64,000 nucleotides of DNA from Burkholderiales bacterium (GCA_036262035.1 DATAJS010000025.1:62001-126000), one strand, 5' to 3'. Positions 1 through 8,449 are shown, counted from the stretch's first letter. Numbers and translations: made by a program. Notes: generated from the letters alone by a model not told the origin.

Positions 1-500
1 GACGAGCTTCTGAAACCGCGCGCGTCCGGCGAGAGCGCGAGCGTCGCCTCGAAGCGCTCGCCGGGCCTGATCTCGAGGACATCGCCGCCGAGGTAGTACT
101 GGCTGATCACGTCCTCGACCGTCAGCCTCACCACCCCGGCCTGCAAAGGCTCGCCCTGCATCGTCGCGCGGCCGGCGACGTCGAGCCTGACGATGCCCCG
201 GCCGGCTCCGTCGTCGGCGTACTCCGGCGTCACGCGCAGGAACACCTGCACGCTCGATCGCAGCGGATTGAAGCCGAGGCGGTCGGCGATCTCCTCGCGA
301 TAGGCGACGACCTTGAACAGGATCACCACCGTCGCGATCGTGATGACGAGCACCGCGATCGCTTTCAGCCAGTCGACACGCGCGCGCTCGGGCTCTTCCG
401 CGATTGCGCCCGCAGGACTTGCGACGGAGGCCCCGTCCCCCTCGGGGGAAGGGCTGGGCTGGGGTTGGTTTTGATCCGACGTCGGATGTTGATCGTTCAT
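1..500 (-). CDS. Single-pass membrane protein, C-terminus cut off by window edge
   Basis: The frame reads from an ATG at 498-500 to the left edge without a stop, so the C-terminus lies outside the window. The first 166 residues show a Pro/Ser/Gln-rich cytoplasmic head (residues 1-40), one hydrophobic helix (about residues 46-66, AIAVLVITIATVVILFKV) and a soluble part with alternating beta-strand character (SSVQVFLRVTPEY, VVRLTVEDVIS). I do not recognise the family. The head contains QPQPSPSPEGDG, which is the translation of a dispersed palindromic repeat (family A) and is probably an in-frame insertion. The gene is divergent from the serine hydrolase that starts at 596. Confidence 0.7.
   Translation of the reverse strand, partial: MNDQHPTSDQNQPQPSPSPEGDGASVASPAGAIAEEPERARVDWLKAIAVLVITIATVVILFKVVAYREEIADRLGFNPLRSSVQVFLRVTPEYADDGAGRGIVRLDVAGRATMQGEPLQAGVVRLTVEDVISQYYLGGDVLEIRPGERFEATLALSPDARGFRSS
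429..474. repeat. Family A palindromic repeat inside a coding region
   Basis: The core CCCCCTCGGGGG-like palindrome is followed by a G/T-rich arm. The same pattern occurs at 7332-7423, 20611-20652 and 59395-59468. Here it is open in the minus frame and encodes part of the N-terminal head of the membrane protein. Confidence 0.6.
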
Positions 501-595
501 ACGTCTGCTCCTGCCGTATGCTTGCGTTCGCCAAACCATGGAACGTAGCGCATGCGGGCGCAACCTCGCAATCTCGGCGCTCCGGCGTTGAAAAC

Positions 596-2317
596 ATGAC
601 GACACTCGAACCGATCGACGGGCTGGACGAATACCTGAGCGAGACCCTCGCCGCCTGGAATTGCCCCGGCCTCGCGGTCGGCGTCGTGCACGAGGACCGG
701 CTCGTCTACGCGAAAGGCCACGGCTACCGCGAATACGCCGAAAAGCTGCCCTTCACCGAACGAACGATCTTTCCGATCGCGTCCAACACCAAGCTCTTCA
801 CCGCGATCGTCGCCGGCCTGCTGGTGGAGGAAGGCCTGCTCAGCTGGGACCGGCCCATCCGCGAATGCGTGCCCTCGATCCGCTTCTACGACGACGCGTT
901 GAACGGCTCGGTCACCCTGCGCGACATGCTCGCGCACCGCACCGGCATCAACCGCCACGATTCGATGTGGTTCCGCTCCGAGCTCACGCGCGAGCAGATG
1001 TTCGACCGGCTCCGCTACATGGAACCGAGCGACTCGCTGCGCCAGAGCTTCGTCTACAACAACGTGATGTACGCGGCGGTCGGCCACGTCATGGAGCTCG
1101 TCAGCGGCGAATCGTGGGAGTCGCTGGTGCAGCGCCGCCTGCTCGACCCGGTCGGCATGCGCAACACCGTGTTCACGATGCCGGAGGTCTATCGCAAGCC
1201 CGAGTACGCGACGTGCTACACCGAGAAGCGCGGCTCCACCGAGCTCATGCGGGTTCCGCCGAACGAGCACATGATCGCGGCAGGTCCCGCCGGAGGTCTC
1301 AACTCCGACATCTCCGACATGGCGCGCTGGTTGACGATGCTGATCGGCGCCGGCGCCATCGACGGCAGGCAGGTCGTCCCGCAATCGGTGCTGGCGGCGA
1401 CCATCGCGCCGTCGGTGGCGATCGCCAACTTCATGCTCGCGATCCGCGGCTGGACCGAGCTCCTCAATCCGACGTACGGCCTCGGCCGGCACACCGCGGT
1501 CTACCGCGGGCGGCTGCTGTCCTATCACGGCGGCCTGTTGAGCGCCATGTATTCGCAGGTGTCCTACCTCCCCGTCGAAAAGCTGGGCGTCGTCGTGTTC
1601 GCGATCGGCGACCATTGCGGCGTGCTGCGCGACTCGATCACGTGGAACGTTTACGAGCGTCTGCTCGGCATGGACGAGACGCCGTGGAACGCACGCTTCG
1701 CCGCCATCGTCGCGAAGAACAAGGACGCGCAGGTGGCGGCGCGCAGCAAGGCGGCGAGCGGCCGCGTCGCCGGCACCCGACCTTCGCATCCGATCGCGGA
1801 TTACGCGGGCACCTTCGAGCATCGCCTGTATCCGCCGCTGAAGATAGAAGCGGCCGGCGACGCGCTCGAGCTTCGCTTTCGCGCGTTCGCGCTCCCGCTC
1901 GAGCACGTTCATTACGAGCGCTTCGAAACGCCCGACGACGAGATCCACGGCAAGTGGTCGGTGAACTTCAGCGTGGATCCGCAGGGCGAGGTCGGCGCGC
2001 TGACGATGACTCTCGACGAGGCCGAAGCGGTGTTCACCCGATCCGCCGAAGCGCTCTCGGCGGAGACGGCCGCCGCGCTGGCGGGCGTTTACGAGACGCC
2101 GGGCGGCTTCAAGTGCGAAGTCGCGCGGCGCAACGAGACGCAGCTCTTCTTCCTCGAGCCCGGCCAGCTCGAGCGGCGCCTCGTCCCGTACGGGCGGCTG
2201 CGCTTTCGCTGCCCCAGCTTTTCCGACGTCCTCTACTCTTTCAGCATGGACGGCGACGCGGTCACCGCGATGACGATCAAGACCGAGAGCGGCGAATGGG
2301 CGCTGCAGCGCCGGTGA
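596..2317 (+). CDS. Serine hydrolase, beta-lactamase / class C PBP family
   Basis: A 573-residue serine hydrolase of the class C beta-lactamase / esterase / D-aminopeptidase fold. The three family motifs are present: SxxK as S63-N-T-K66, YxN as Y154-N-N156, and the third box as H311-G-G. The C-terminal 170 residues look like the beta-barrel appendage (DUF3471-like) seen in many such enzymes. The open frame extends upstream to 404, but the ATG at 596 begins the recognisable domain and clears the divergent gene. I see no convincing signal peptide, so a cytoplasmic hydrolase of peptides or esters is likelier than a secreted lactamase. The stop abuts the stop of the convergent peptidase gene. The exact substrate cannot be read from sequence. 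Confidence 0.88.
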   Translation: MTTLEPIDGLDEYLSETLAAWNCPGLAVGVVHEDRLVYAKGHGYREYAEKLPFTERTIFPIASNTKLFTAIVAGLLVEEGLLSWDRPIRECVPSIRFYDDALNGSVTLRDMLAHRTGINRHDSMWFRSELTREQMFDRLRYMEPSDSLRQSFVYNNVMYAAVGHVMELVSGESWESLVQRRLLDPVGMRNTVFTMPEVYRKPEYATCYTEKRGSTELMRVPPNEHMIAAGPAGGLNSDISDMARWLTMLIGAGAIDGRQVVPQSVLAATIAPSVAIANFMLAIRGWTELLNPTYGLGRHTAVYRGRLLSYHGGLLSAMYSQVSYLPVEKLGVVVFAIGDHCGVLRDSITWNVYERLLGMDETPWNARFAAIVAKNKDAQVAARSKAASGRVAGTRPSHPIADYAGTFEHRLYPPLKIEAAGDALELRFRAFALPLEHVHYERFETPDDEIHGKWSVNFSVDPQGEVGALTMTLDEAEAVFTRSAEALSAETAAALAGVYETPGGFKCEVARRNETQLFFLEPGQLERRLVPYGRLRFRCPSFSDVLYSFSMDGDAVTAMTIKTESGEWALQRR

Positions 2318-3148
2318 TCACCCTCCCAGGAGCTTGTCCAGATGCGCCTGGAGCGCGCGATCGAACGCTTCGGGCTCTTCGCCGAAAGCGTTGCGGAAAT
2401 TGGCGAGGGGATCCTGCGACCGGCGGAACGCCTCGAAGAATCGCTTCACGGCCGCGAGCGAATGACGCTGAACCAGGAAATCGGTCATGACGAACGCCAG
2501 CGGATAGGTCGCATCGAATCCGTACTTCCGGCGGGTCTCCACCCAGTCCGCGAAGGTGTCGACTGCGATGAGCCGCGGCAAACCCTGTTTGGCCCGAAGC
2601 CCGCGCAACGTCCGGATCATGCGCTCGCGCGCGGCGGCGACGTCGTCCAGGCCGAGCGCGTCGGTGACGTTGAACGCCATCCATTCGGCGAAACCTTCGA
2701 TCAGCCACTGCGGCCGCGCGATGCCCGGACGATTCGCGAGCGTGAGCTGCACGTTGTGCGTGAGCTCGTGAGCCATGAGCTCGATGCGCTCGGGCCAGGT
2801 GAGACCGGCGACCTGCGGCGCATTGACCAGCAGCGTATAGCTGCCCACCGCGGCCTTCGAAAATTCGGACGCCGAGTGCGCCACGGCGCGCTCGACCTTG
2901 AGATAGCGGATCAAGCCCTCCTCGAATTCCTCGCGGCTCGTATAGACCTGCAGCGATCCGCGAGGCACCGGCAGGTCGAATTTCGTCACCATCACCTGCA
3001 CGATCGCATCGACCGCCTGGCGATAGTCCGCGATGCGGCGCGCGTCCACGACCTCGGCCTGCGGCGGCATGCGGAACGACAGCTCTTCGGCCGATGCCTG
3101 CGAGTACCAGAGCATCGGCGCTACGAATACGCTCCACCAGAGCCTCAT
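2318..3148 (-). CDS. Secreted HExxH metallopeptidase-like protein (peptidase MA-like)
   Basis: A 276-residue protein with a signal peptide (MRLWWSVFVAPMLWYSQASA, then EELSF). The zinc motif H127-E128-L-T-H131 is followed about 23 residues later by EGFAEW, whose glutamate fits a gluzincin third ligand. This arrangement is typical of peptidase MA-like domains, which act on proteins in the periplasm or cell wall. Its ATG overlaps the stop of the upstream DUF3293-like gene (TCAT on the plus strand), so the two are probably translationally coupled. Function beyond zinc peptidase is not evident. Confidence 0.8.
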   Translation of the reverse strand: MRLWWSVFVAPMLWYSQASAEELSFRMPPQAEVVDARRIADYRQAVDAIVQVMVTKFDLPVPRGSLQVYTSREEFEEGLIRYLKVERAVAHSASEFSKAAVGSYTLLVNAPQVAGLTWPERIELMAHELTHNVQLTLANRPGIARPQWLIEGFAEWMAFNVTDALGLDDVAAARERMIRTLRGLRAKQGLPRLIAVDTFADWVETRRKYGFDATYPLAFVMTDFLVQRHSLAAVKRFFEAFRRSQDPLANFRNAFGEEPEAFDRALQAHLDKLLGG

Positions 3149-3579
3149 GGCGCCGCCGGTGTGCGATCGCAGTAGACGAGCTCCGCCGCCCCGCCGCGCT
3201 TTCCCGCGACGATCGCCACCTGGCCGAACTCTTGCGCGATCGCGATCGCTTCGTCGCAGCCGACGTCGAGCACGAGCACGCTCTCCTCGGGCTGCCAGTC
3301 GGGCCGCGCGGGGACGCCGCTGCCCGCGAGCCATTCGAAGCCGCGATCGCGCAGCAGGGCGAGGAGCTCGGCCTGGCGCCGCGCGTTCTCCGCCTCGGTA
3401 AACTGCCGCGAGCCCGGGTTCCACGCGGTCATGAACGCCCACGCATCGGCGCGGCGCTCTTCGAGCAGCCCGTCGAGCGCGGCCGAGCGCGCCCCGATCG
3501 TGAGATCGATCGCGTCCGGCGCGTACACGCGATACGTCGTCGCGCGATACGCCGCATCCAGGTTCGCCGCGTCGGGCAT
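3145..3579 (-). CDS. DUF3293-like protein
   Basis: A 144-residue cytoplasmic protein beginning MPDAANLDAAYRATTYRV. The TTYRVYAPDAIDLTIG opening, the AFMTAWNPGSR segment and the terminal GQVAIVAG block match the DUF3293 pattern as I know it. The family has no established function. A longer reading to 3693 is possible, but the ATG at 3579 starts the conserved region. The stop codon overlaps the start of the peptidase gene downstream by four bases. Confidence 0.72.
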   Translation of the reverse strand: MPDAANLDAAYRATTYRVYAPDAIDLTIGARSAALDGLLEERRADAWAFMTAWNPGSRQFTEAENARRQAELLALLRDRGFEWLAGSGVPARPDWQPEESVLVLDVGCDEAIAIAQEFGQVAIVAGKRGGAAELVYCDRTPAAP

Positions 3580-3683
3580 CGGAGCATTGTAAGGCCCCGC
3601 CCGACGTCCGATCGGCGCTTGCGCGTGCGCACCACGCCTTCGATACTGTGGCTGCACGCTCCTCAATCCAGGAAGGAACCGCC

Positions 3684-5924
3684 ATGGACCCACTCCAGGT
3701 CGAGCAGAACTTCCACAGCCTCTCGGTGCGGGACCTGCTCGAGGCGCGCGACCTCTATCACTACCACCTCATCCACAAGGCCGGCGTGGTCGGCACCGCG
3801 GTCGGCCTGTACCTCAAGCGGCGCGAAGGCGACACCGGAGAGCGGACCTTCGACAACGCCGTCGTCGCAGCCGATTCGTGGCCGTGCGTGCTCGTCATGG
3901 TGAAGGAGTGGATCGACGAAGCGTTCTTCCGCGGCGACGGCCAGGGCATACATCCCAACGAGATGGTGCCGAAGATGCTGTTCCTGCCCGACGGCCGCAC
4001 CGTGCCGGTGTGCGTGGTCAAGGTGACGCCCGGCGAGCACCAGACGAACGTGCCCGAATGGCACTGGCCCAGGGGATTGATGGGCGGCGGCTTTCCGCTG
4101 CAGGTCGACGTGCAGGGCGTCACCCGCACCGCGACCGTCGGCTGCCTCGTCAGCGACGGGCACACGACGTACGCGCTGACCAATCGCCACGTGTGCGGCG
4201 CGCCCGGCGAGAAGGTCTACGCGCTGTCGGGCGGCAAGCGTGTGGACGTCGGGCGCGCGAGCGACAAGCAGCGCACGCGGCTGCCCTTCAACGAGGTCTA
4301 TCCCGACTTCGCGATGAAGCGCACCTACGTCAATCTCGACGTCGGCCTCGTCGAGCTCGGCGACGTGAACCGGTGGACGTCGCAGGCGTACGGCCTCGGC
4401 CAGATCGGTCCGATGGCGGATCTGTCCGAGCGCAACTTTTCGCTCAAGCTCATCGGCGCGAAAGTCGTCGGCTACGGCGCCGCGTCCGGTCGCCTCGAAG
4501 GGCGCGTGAGCTGCCTCTTCTATCGCTACAAGACCGTCGGCGGCTACGAGTACGTCTCCGACTTCCTCATCGCGCCGTCAGAGGACGCGGGCACGCAGCC
4601 CGGCGATTCGGGCATGGTGTGGCACCTCGCGACCGACGACGAAGAACCGCCGTGCCCGCTCGCGATCGAGTGGGGCGCGCAGGTCTTCGTGCAGGGCTTT
4701 GCCGCCGGGCGCTATCGCTTCGCGCTCGCGACGAGCCTCTCCAACGTCTGCAAGCTGCTCGACGTCGAGCTCGTGCAGGCGCACAACACCGGCGTGCGCC
4801 CGTACTGGGGACAGACGGGCCACTACAACATCGCGTCGTTCGCCATCCGCGCGCTCGCCGACGGCAAGCTCTCCACCCTCATGCAGAACAACATCGACCG
4901 CGTCAGCTTCACGCTCGAAGGGCTCGATCCGAAAGCGATCAAGGCCGCGCTCAAGCTCGCGAAAGAGAACGACGATTTCGTCCCGCTCGCCGACGTGCCC
5001 GACATCGTGTGGAAGAACCCCGCCAGCACCATCAAGGGCGGGCGCACCCGCGGCTCGAGCCGCCCCGAAAATCCGACGCATTATGCGGACATCGACGAGC
5101 CGCACCCGACCACGGGCAAGACGCTGCGCGCGCTGAGCCTCGCCGATCCGCGCAAGAATCTCACCGTGAAAGCGTGGCAGGCGTTCTACGACGCGTGCGG
5201 CCACAAGGCCGCCGCCGAGCGCGGCCTGCTGCCGTTTCGCGTCTGGCAGTTCTACGACGAGATGGTGAGCGCGGTGGCCGCGGGCGACATGACGCGGTAC
5301 GTCTGCGCCGCCGGCATCGTGTCGCACTATGTCGGGGATGCCTGCCAGCCGCTGCACGGCTCGATGTACGCCGACGGCTACGGCAACGTCGGCGAAGGCG
5401 TGCACTCGTGCTACGAGACCGACATGATCGACCGCTTCTCGAAGCATCTGGTTCCGGCGGTGCAGTCGCTGGTGGACGCGCAGCAGCGTTACCGCGTCGT
5501 CGGTTCCGGTTTCGAGGCCGCACGGGAGACCGTCGAGCTGATGGACCGCACCGCGAAGACGATCGACGTGCGCGCGCTCATCGACAGCTACATCGCGGCG
5601 GGCAGCAAGAACGTCGTCAAGGTGCAGCAGGCGATGTGGGACCGCTGGCGCAACGAGACCGCGCGGGTGATGGCCGACGGCGCGCACGTGCTCGCGATGA
5701 TCTGGGCGAGCGCATGGAAAGCGGGCGGCGCGCCGGCGTCAGCGAGCGTCGGGCCGGTCGATCGCCAGGCGCTGATGGCGCTCTACCGCAATACCAAGTT
5801 CGTCGAGTCGCTGGACCTCAACCACATCGGCCCGGTGCTCGAAGGCGGCCCCGCACCGGCGGTGGACGACATGATGAAGCCCACCGCGGTCAGGAAGAAG
5901 GCGAAGAAAAGGACTTTCGCCTGA
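3684..5924 (+). CDS. Trypsin-like protease fused to S1/P1 nuclease / phospholipase C domain
   Basis: A 746-residue two-domain protein. A GGAAGGA Shine-Dalgarno lies nine bases before the ATG at 3684. The N-terminal half carries a chymotrypsin-fold triad: H169 (LTNRHVCG), D219 (NLDVGLVE) and S309 (QPGDSGM). The second half begins at W375 in WGQTGH, which matches the mature N-terminus of P1 nuclease (WGxxGH). It continues with H466/D469 (HYADID), H548-xxx-D552-xxxxx-H558 (HYVGDACQPLH) and H574-xxx-E578 (HSCYE). The final glutamate is what Bacillus phospholipase C uses where P1 nuclease has Asp. No signal peptide is visible. In P1 and PLC the free amino group of Trp1 binds zinc, so activation may need cleavage before W375, possibly by the attached protease; this is inference. 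It stands alone, convergent with the Bug gene at 5928. Confidence 0.85.
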   Translation: MDPLQVEQNFHSLSVRDLLEARDLYHYHLIHKAGVVGTAVGLYLKRREGDTGERTFDNAVVAADSWPCVLVMVKEWIDEAFFRGDGQGIHPNEMVPKMLFLPDGRTVPVCVVKVTPGEHQTNVPEWHWPRGLMGGGFPLQVDVQGVTRTATVGCLVSDGHTTYALTNRHVCGAPGEKVYALSGGKRVDVGRASDKQRTRLPFNEVYPDFAMKRTYVNLDVGLVELGDVNRWTSQAYGLGQIGPMADLSERNFSLKLIGAKVVGYGAASGRLEGRVSCLFYRYKTVGGYEYVSDFLIAPSEDAGTQPGDSGMVWHLATDDEEPPCPLAIEWGAQVFVQGFAAGRYRFALATSLSNVCKLLDVELVQAHNTGVRPYWGQTGHYNIASFAIRALADGKLSTLMQNNIDRVSFTLEGLDPKAIKAALKLAKENDDFVPLADVPDIVWKNPASTIKGGRTRGSSRPENPTHYADIDEPHPTTGKTLRALSLADPRKNLTVKAWQAFYDACGHKAAAERGLLPFRVWQFYDEMVSAVAAGDMTRYVCAAGIVSHYVGDACQPLHGSMYADGYGNVGEGVHSCYETDMIDRFSKHLVPAVQSLVDAQQRYRVVGSGFEAARETVELMDRTAKTIDVRALIDSYIAAGSKNVVKVQQAMWDRWRNETARVMADGAHVLAMIWASAWKAGGAPASASVGPVDRQALMALYRNTKFVESLDLNHIGPVLEGGPAPAVDDMMKPTAVRKKAKKRTFA

Positions 5925-5927
5925 CGT

Positions 5928-6887
5928 TCAGTCGACCTGCACCTTGCCTTTGCGGATCACCTCGGCATAGCGCGCGATCTCGCGCTTGAAGAACGCCGCA
6001 AACTCCTGCGGCGAGCTGCCGACCGGATCGGCGCCGTCCTGCCGGATGAAGTCGCGTACCGCAGGGCTCTTGATCGCTTTGGCGGTCTCGGCCGAGAGCT
6101 TGCTCACGATGAGCGCCGGCGTTCCCGCGGGAACGAAGAGCGCGTACCAGTTCGCCGATTCGAATCCCGGATAGGTCGCTGCGAGAGGCGGCACGTCCGG
6201 CGTGGCGGACGAAGCCTTGAGCGAAGTCACGCCGAGGGCCCTCACCTGCCTGGCGCGAATCGGCGGCAGCGCGGTCACCGCGCCGGTGAAGGTGAAGTCG
6301 ACTTCACCCCCGATGAGCGCGGTCATCGCCGGCGCGCCGCTCTTGTACGGGATGTGGTGCACGTCGATGCCGGTGCGCTGCTTGAGCATCTCGACCGCGA
6401 GATGGTTGGCCGAGCCGCTGCCGCTCGATCCCGCGTTGAGCTTGCCGGGCTGCGATTTCGCGAGCGCGACGAACTCCTTGACGGTGCGCGCGGGCACGGT
6501 GGGGTGCACGACGAGATACTGCGGCGCCGAGGAGATCTGCGACACCGGCGTCAGGTCTTTCAGCGCGTCATACGGCAGCTTCCTGTAGAGCGTCGCGCTG
6601 GTCGCGAGGAGCGAGGTGGTGACGAGCACGGTATAACCGTCCGCCGGTGCTTTGGCGACGATGTCCGCGCCGATCGTTCCCGAGGCGCCCGAACGGTTCT
6701 CGACAATGAACATGCCGCCGATGCTTTCCTGGAACGCTTTCGCGACGAGCCGCGCCTGGATGTCCGCGCCGCCGCCCGGATTGGTCGGGACGACGATGCG
6801 GACCGGCTTCGTGGGATATTGCTGCGCGTGCGCGGATGCCGCAGCGCACGCCGCGGCGACGAGCGTGCCGATGATGCTGTACTTCAA
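5928..6887 (-). CDS. Bug-family TTT substrate-binding protein (Bug 1)
   Basis: A 319-residue periplasmic solute receptor of the Bug family, the extracytoplasmic component of tripartite tricarboxylate transporters that bind small carboxylates or amides. It has a signal peptide ending SAHA before QQYPTKPVRIVV, the first ligand loop PTNPGGGADIQAR and the family signature VENRSGASGTIG. Length is typical for the family. It is the last gene of a likely DUF2917 / CmcJ-like / Bug 1 transcription unit; a 97-base gap holding a family E repeat separates it from the oxygenase gene. The ligand is unknown, and no TctA/TctB partner is nearby. Confidence 0.93.
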   Translation of the reverse strand: MKYSIIGTLVAAACAAASAHAQQYPTKPVRIVVPTNPGGGADIQARLVAKAFQESIGGMFIVENRSGASGTIGADIVAKAPADGYTVLVTTSLLATSATLYRKLPYDALKDLTPVSQISSAPQYLVVHPTVPARTVKEFVALAKSQPGKLNAGSSGSGSANHLAVEMLKQRTGIDVHHIPYKSGAPAMTALIGGEVDFTFTGAVTALPPIRARQVRALGVTSLKASSATPDVPPLAATYPGFESANWYALFVPAGTPALIVSKLSAETAKAIKSPAVRDFIRQDGADPVGSSPQEFAAFFKREIARYAEVIRKGKVQVD

Positions 6888-6940
6888 ACTGCCCCCCTCG
6901 TTGTTGTCGTGTTGCAGGAGGAGGCGATTGTAGGGGTTAC

Positions 6941-6984
6941 CGGGGGTCCGACCCCGGCTTCTTTGGGGTCGGACCCCGGTTCTT
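6941..6984. repeat. Family E inverted repeat (GGGTCCGACCC type)
   Basis: Two near-perfect halves (GGGGTCCGACCCCGG and TGGGGTCGGACCCCGG) face each other around CTTCTT. The element abuts the stop codon of the CmcJ-like gene. A second family E element lies in frame inside the amidase gene at 24129-24163. Confidence 0.8.
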
Positions 6985-7886
6985 CAGGCGAACACCACCA
7001 GCACCCGCGCCTCGATACTCTCCCTCAACGGCGCCTCGGCGGGCGTATCGGGATGATCGAACGCCGCGTGCGGCACGAAGCGCGGCGCTCGCACGTCGGA
7101 GTCGTACTGCTTGAACACCAGCGCTTCGGCGGGCTGCATCTCGGGGAAATAGAGCCAGCGATGCGACGGCGAATGCGCGACGAGATAGATCTCGCCCGTG
7201 CGCGCCGCGTAGTGCACGTCGCTCGTCACGAGATCGGACACGCTCACCGAGCGCGCGTCGCACAGCGCGAGCGGGGCGTCGAGCACCGGGCCTTCGAGCG
7301 GGCGCCAGACGTTGACGATGGCGTAGCGATTGAAACCACCCCCATCCCGGCCTTCCCCCCGAGGGGGAAGGAGAAAAGCAGTTCCCTCCCCCTCAGGGGG
7401 AGGGTTAGGGTGGGGGTGGCTTTCCAGCACTTGCGACATCCTCCGCGGCCCCGACATCTCGGTGTAATCGTTATGCACGCGCCCGTTCGCCGACGGCCGC
7501 GCCCCGCTCACGCTTCTGCCGAACGTGAGCGCCGGTCCCGCCTCACGGCGGCGCACCAGGTGATCGAAGACGTACGCGGCGCTCCCGCCGACCGCGGCGC
7601 GCGCAAGCTCGGCGACTTGCGCGTAGTAGACGCTCGCGATCGCGGCTTCGTCGCCAAAATCGCTCACGGCGCTCGGCGCGTTCACCAGCATGAAGCCTTC
7701 ACGCCCGATCGCGGGCGCGACTTCGGTCCTGCGCCCATCGGCGATGACTACCGGCCGCGCATCGGAGCGATAGTTGTTCCACGCAACGCCCTGCGGCGGC
7801 GGACACGCGTAGTCGTAAGGGCGCTCGTGCTGCCGCTCGATATAGCCGAGTGGCGCCACCACCGCTGCTTCCAGCACCGCCGCCAT
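6984..7886 (-). CDS. CmcJ/NvfI-like 2-oxoglutarate/Fe(II) oxygenase-type protein
   Basis: A 300-residue protein matching the CmcJ/NvfI group of hydroxylase-like enzymes. Landmarks are the RVHNDYTE histidine/acid motif, NVWRPLEGPV, LVAHSPSHRWLYFPEM, LVFKQYDSD and the terminal block HAAFDHPDTPAEAPLRESIE. Such proteins are thought to be iron-dependent oxygenases; the substrate here is unknown. About 30 residues between SQVL and NRYAIVNVW (roughly residues 155-185, HPHPNPPPEGEG then LLPPRGEGRDGGG) are not part of the family. They are the translation of a family A repeat inserted without breaking the frame. The start lies one base after the stop of the DUF2917 gene, implying co-transcription. Confidence 0.82.
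   Translation of the reverse strand: MAAVLEAAVVAPLGYIERQHERPYDYACPPPQGVAWNNYRSDARPVVIADGRRTEVAPAIGREGFMLVNAPSAVSDFGDEAAIASVYYAQVAELARAAVGGSAAYVFDHLVRRREAGPALTFGRSVSGARPSANGRVHNDYTEMSGPRRMSQVLESHPHPNPPPEGEGTAFLLPPRGEGRDGGGFNRYAIVNVWRPLEGPVLDAPLALCDARSVSVSDLVTSDVHYAARTGEIYLVAHSPSHRWLYFPEMQPAEALVFKQYDSDVRAPRFVPHAAFDHPDTPAEAPLRESIEARVLVVFA
7332..7423. repeat. Family A repeat pair, in frame inside the CmcJ-like gene
   Basis: Two facing arms (CCACCCCCATCCC...GAGGGGGAAGG and CCCTCCCCCTCAGGGGGAGG...GGGGGTGG) make a composite palindrome. It is open in the reading frame of the host gene and separates two conserved blocks of the enzyme. Confidence 0.85.
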
Positions 7887-7887
7887 G

Positions 7888-8352
7888 TCAGTGGCTCCTC
7901 ACGAAGCCGCGGAACTGGTCAGCCGTTCGTCCTTCGACTTCACTGCCGTCGCGCTCAGGGCGAACGCCGTGCCGCAGCGCGTCGCGCAGCCGTTCCGCCG
8001 CGCGCGAAAAGACACTCGCGATATATCTCGCCTTCGCAAGCTCGGCTTCGCGCGTGAGCGCTCTGAGCGAATCGATCGAGACCGTTCCCGGCACGCAGTG
8101 CGCAGGCGCTTTGTCGCGGACGAGCGCCACGGCGCCGCCGTCGATCGCACTCAGCACCACGCGGCCGGCGCGGTCGGTGCAGAACGTCGTCCCGGCAGCG
8201 AGCACGTGATCGCGCTGGTCGCCTTCCTGCGTGAGCCAGAGCGTGCCGCCGACGCCATGGACCGCCGCACCGGCCGGAAGCTCGACCGAAACGGCCTCGC
8301 GCGCCGCGATGGCCAGACGGCTGGCGCTGTTCGCTTGTGACGTGATATTCAT
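7888..8352 (-). CDS. DUF2917 domain protein
   Basis: A 154-residue small protein with the DUF2917 core (VELPAGAAVHGVGGTLWLTQ, DHVLAAGTTF), a short beta-sandwich-like domain found mainly in Betaproteobacteria and of unknown role. The ATG at 8352 is preferred over 8364 because GGAGG lies at ribosome-binding distance before it. It is divergent from the LysR gene, as these two families often are. The C-terminal part HGVRPERDGSEVEGRT is the translation of a family D repeat (7922-7968), so the natural C-terminus has probably been altered. Confidence 0.78.
   Translation of the reverse strand: MNITSQANSASRLAIAAREAVSVELPAGAAVHGVGGTLWLTQEGDQRDHVLAAGTTFCTDRAGRVVLSAIDGGAVALVRDKAPAHCVPGTVSIDSLRALTREAELAKARYIASVFSRAAERLRDALRHGVRPERDGSEVEGRTADQFRGFVRSH
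7922..7968. repeat. Family D repeat, in frame inside the DUF2917 gene
   Basis: A copy of the element CGTTCGTCCTTCGACTTC...CAGGGCGAACG with complementary ends. Related copies are at 27772-27806 and 43899-43942. It encodes part of the C-terminal tail of the DUF2917 protein. Confidence 0.75.
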
Positions 8353-8424
8353 GGAACCCTCCATGCTGTGTGCATCGACGAATCCACTATCCGCCCGCGC
8401 ATGACGTGCGACAAACGATCTTTA

Positions 8425-8440
8425 TGAATCCAGTGCATTC
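8425..8440. promoter_or_regulatory. Candidate LysR-type operator
   Basis: The intergenic region between the divergent DUF2917 and LysR genes contains GAAT-N7-ATTC (8426-8440), which also fits the T-N11-A consensus of LysR regulators (T8425, A8437). It lies 10 bases before the lysR-type start, consistent with autoregulation. This is a pattern match only. Confidence 0.4.
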
Positions 8441-8449
8441 GCGTGACGC

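Noticed and set aside
497-1948. 483-residue frame opposite the serine hydrolase
   Set aside because: Shadow of the motif-bearing plus-strand gene.
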